A DNA stretch of 7,608 bases from Paracoccus sp. (in: a-proteobacteria) (GTDB lineage: Bacteria; Pseudomonadota; Alphaproteobacteria; Rhodobacterales; Rhodobacteraceae): assembly GCA_031178645.1 (NCBI GenBank), contig JAPSIP010000069.1:1-7608 (forward strand), in the 5' to 3' direction. Below are positions 6,697-7,608 of this stretch, piece by piece; within the stretch, counting starts at the first letter, position 1, and each line of letters starts with the position of its first letter. The notes below the pieces were generated by a model. That model searched no databases, was not told the DNA's origin, and saw only the letters and a program-made list of their open reading frames with translations. The position numbers were made by a program, and so were the translations under genes.

Positions 6697-7494
6697 ATGA
6701 AAGTCTTCATCAGTGCCGACATGGAAGGCACGGCAGGCATCACCTGCTGGCCCGAGACCGAGCGCGACAAGCCCGACTATGCCGAGTTTCAGCACCTGAT
6801 GACGGCCGAGGTGGTGGCCGCCTGCGAAGGTGCGCTGGCGGCGGGTGCCACTGAGATCGTCATCAAGGACGCCCACCACACCGGGCGCAACCTTCTGGTG
6901 GACCGCCTGCCGCCGCAGGCGCGGATCATCCGCGACTGGTCGGGCCATCCCCATTCGATGATGTTCGGCATCGACCGCGACTGCGCGGCTGCGATCTATA
7001 CCGGCTATCACGATGCGGCCGGCACTGACAGCAACCCGCTGGCGCACAGCTTCAACGGCAAGATCATGCGGCTGACGATCAATGGCGCACTCGCTTCGGA
7101 GTTTACCGTGAACGCGCTGACCGCGGCCTCGCTGGGCGTGCCTTCGGCGTTCCTGTCGGGCGATCGCGGCATCTGCACGGCGGCCACGGCCCTGGCGCCG
7201 GGTATCGTGACCGTGCCGGTCAGCCAGGGCTTCGGGCCGGCCACGTCTTCGGTTGCTCCCGCCCGCGCCCGCGCCCTGATCCGTGAGGGCGTCAGGGCGG
7301 CACTCACCGAACTGCCGATGCGTAGCCATCCACCACTGGCCCCCCGATGGGAGGTCGAGGTGGAGTTCAGCACCCCCACCGAGGCCTATCGCGGCAGCTT
7401 CTTCCCCAACGTCGAGCACCCCGAGCCGCGCAGGCTGCGTTTCGCCCGCGAGGACTGGTTCGAGGTGCTGCGAACGCTTCGTTTCCTTTGGTGA
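6697..7494 (+). CDS. dppA: M55 family zinc D-aminopeptidase (DppA in the B. subtilis sense)
   Basis: This 265-residue protein is close in size to B. subtilis DppA (about 274), a cytoplasmic zinc enzyme that removes N-terminal D-amino acids from peptides and assembles into stacked decameric rings. The family key sequence SxDxEG is present at S6-G11, giving metal residues D8 and E10. KDAHH (57-61) provides H60, GYHDAAG (103-109) provides H105, and NGALASEF (129-136) provides E135, matching the spacing of the known binuclear zinc site. The HSFNG stretch (117-121) lies where the family often has HT. No signal peptide is seen. The ATG at 6697 gives the exact family N-terminus (MKVFISADMEG); the ribosome site is weak (GGGA 8 bases upstream). 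The gene is divergent from the peptide-import operon, which suggests it degrades imported peptides. Do not confuse the symbol with E. coli dppA, a binding protein. Confidence 0.95.
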   Translation: MKVFISADMEGTAGITCWPETERDKPDYAEFQHLMTAEVVAACEGALAAGATEIVIKDAHHTGRNLLVDRLPPQARIIRDWSGHPHSMMFGIDRDCAAAIYTGYHDAAGTDSNPLAHSFNGKIMRLTINGALASEFTVNALTAASLGVPSAFLSGDRGICTAATALAPGIVTVPVSQGFGPATSSVAPARARALIREGVRAALTELPMRSHPPLAPRWEVEVEFSTPTEAYRGSFFPNVEHPEPRRLRFAREDWFEVLRTLRFLW

Positions 7495-7504
7495 CCGGCC
7501 GGAG

Positions 7505-7538
7505 TTGATCGACTGAAAGCGATTTCGCGGCCGATCAA
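7505..7538. terminator. Inverted repeat between convergent gene ends, possible bidirectional terminator
   Basis: TTGATCG (7505-7511) and CGATCAA (7532-7538) form a perfect 7-bp inverted repeat around a 20-base loop. Inside the loop a smaller hairpin is possible (GCGA-TT-TCGC, 7519-7528). The right arm covers the stop codon of the leftward gene. The position between two convergent stops suits a shared terminator, but no clear U-run follows in either direction, so this is tentative. Confidence 0.4.
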
Positions 7539-7608
7539 GGTTGACCGGACCTCTGGTAGACGACCTCTCCGCCGCGCAGGGTCATCTCGTAGACCGCCTC
7601 CAGCAGCG
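7535..7608 (-). CDS. C-terminal end of a probable amidohydrolase (5' part beyond window)
   Basis: Only the last 23 codons are visible, ending LLEAVYEMTLRGGEVVYQRSGQP and a TGA at 7537-7535. The pattern EMTLRGGEVVYQR is the closing strand pair typical of the beta-sandwich at the end of amidohydrolase-superfamily enzymes. It lines up with EMTLLGGAVAFDRS at the end of the operon's own amidohydrolase. The gene is convergent with the D-aminopeptidase gene, with 40 bases between the stops. The reading frame and family are inferred from a very short piece; other enzymes with a similar closing strand (dihydropyrimidinase-like, D-aminoacylase-like) are possible. Confidence 0.55.
   Translation of the reverse strand, partial: LLEAVYEMTLRGGEVVYQRSGQP

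Noticed and set aside
6592..7419. Minus-strand 275-codon open frame opposite the D-aminopeptidase
   Set aside because: Antisense shadow with no recognisable motifs; the plus strand carries the complete M55 signature.

Overview
The window is GC-rich (roughly 60-65% by eye) with dense, tightly packed genes and Gram-negative export features. The codon choice, the short leader peptide on the binding protein and the overall style suggest an alphaproteobacterium, most likely in the Rhodobacterales (Paracoccus-like). That placement is an impression from the sequence, not a search result.

Almost everything belongs to one catabolic locus. On the minus strand, reading right to left, a six-gene run starts at about 6563. 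It encodes a COG1574/YtcJ-type metal-dependent amidohydrolase (4938-6563), a family 5 periplasmic peptide-binding protein (3295-4902), two inner-membrane permeases of the DppB and DppC types (2293-3228 and 1459-2283), and two Opp/Dpp-type ATPases (560-1462, and 1-563, which is cut by the left edge inside Walker B). Gaps are 35, 66 and 9 bases, followed by two ATGA stop/start overlaps, so this looks like a single operon. A GC-rich imperfect hairpin sits in the one larger internal gap, just after the binding-protein gene.

On the plus strand, divergent from the operon across 133 bases, is an M55 zinc D-aminopeptidase (6697-7494; DppA in the Bacillus subtilis sense). Its SxDxEG signature and other metal-binding residues are intact. 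The divergent gap carries a weak promoter candidate with an inverted repeat in its spacer, an AT-rich patch and a 9-bp direct repeat. A shared control region for both transcription units is therefore plausible.

At the right edge, on the minus strand and convergent with the aminopeptidase, are the last 23 codons of another gene. Its tail resembles the C-terminus of the operon's own amidohydrolase, which hints at a second amidohydrolase. An inverted repeat lies between the two convergent stops.

Inferred working model: the ABC system imports a peptide or peptide-like amide, and the cytoplasmic amidohydrolase and D-aminopeptidase hydrolyse it. D-amino-acid-containing peptides, for example from cell-wall turnover, fit the M55 enzyme best, but the sequence does not prove the substrate. 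No RNA genes, insertion sequences, CRISPR arrays or phage genes were seen. No stretch over 300 bases lacks a gene.
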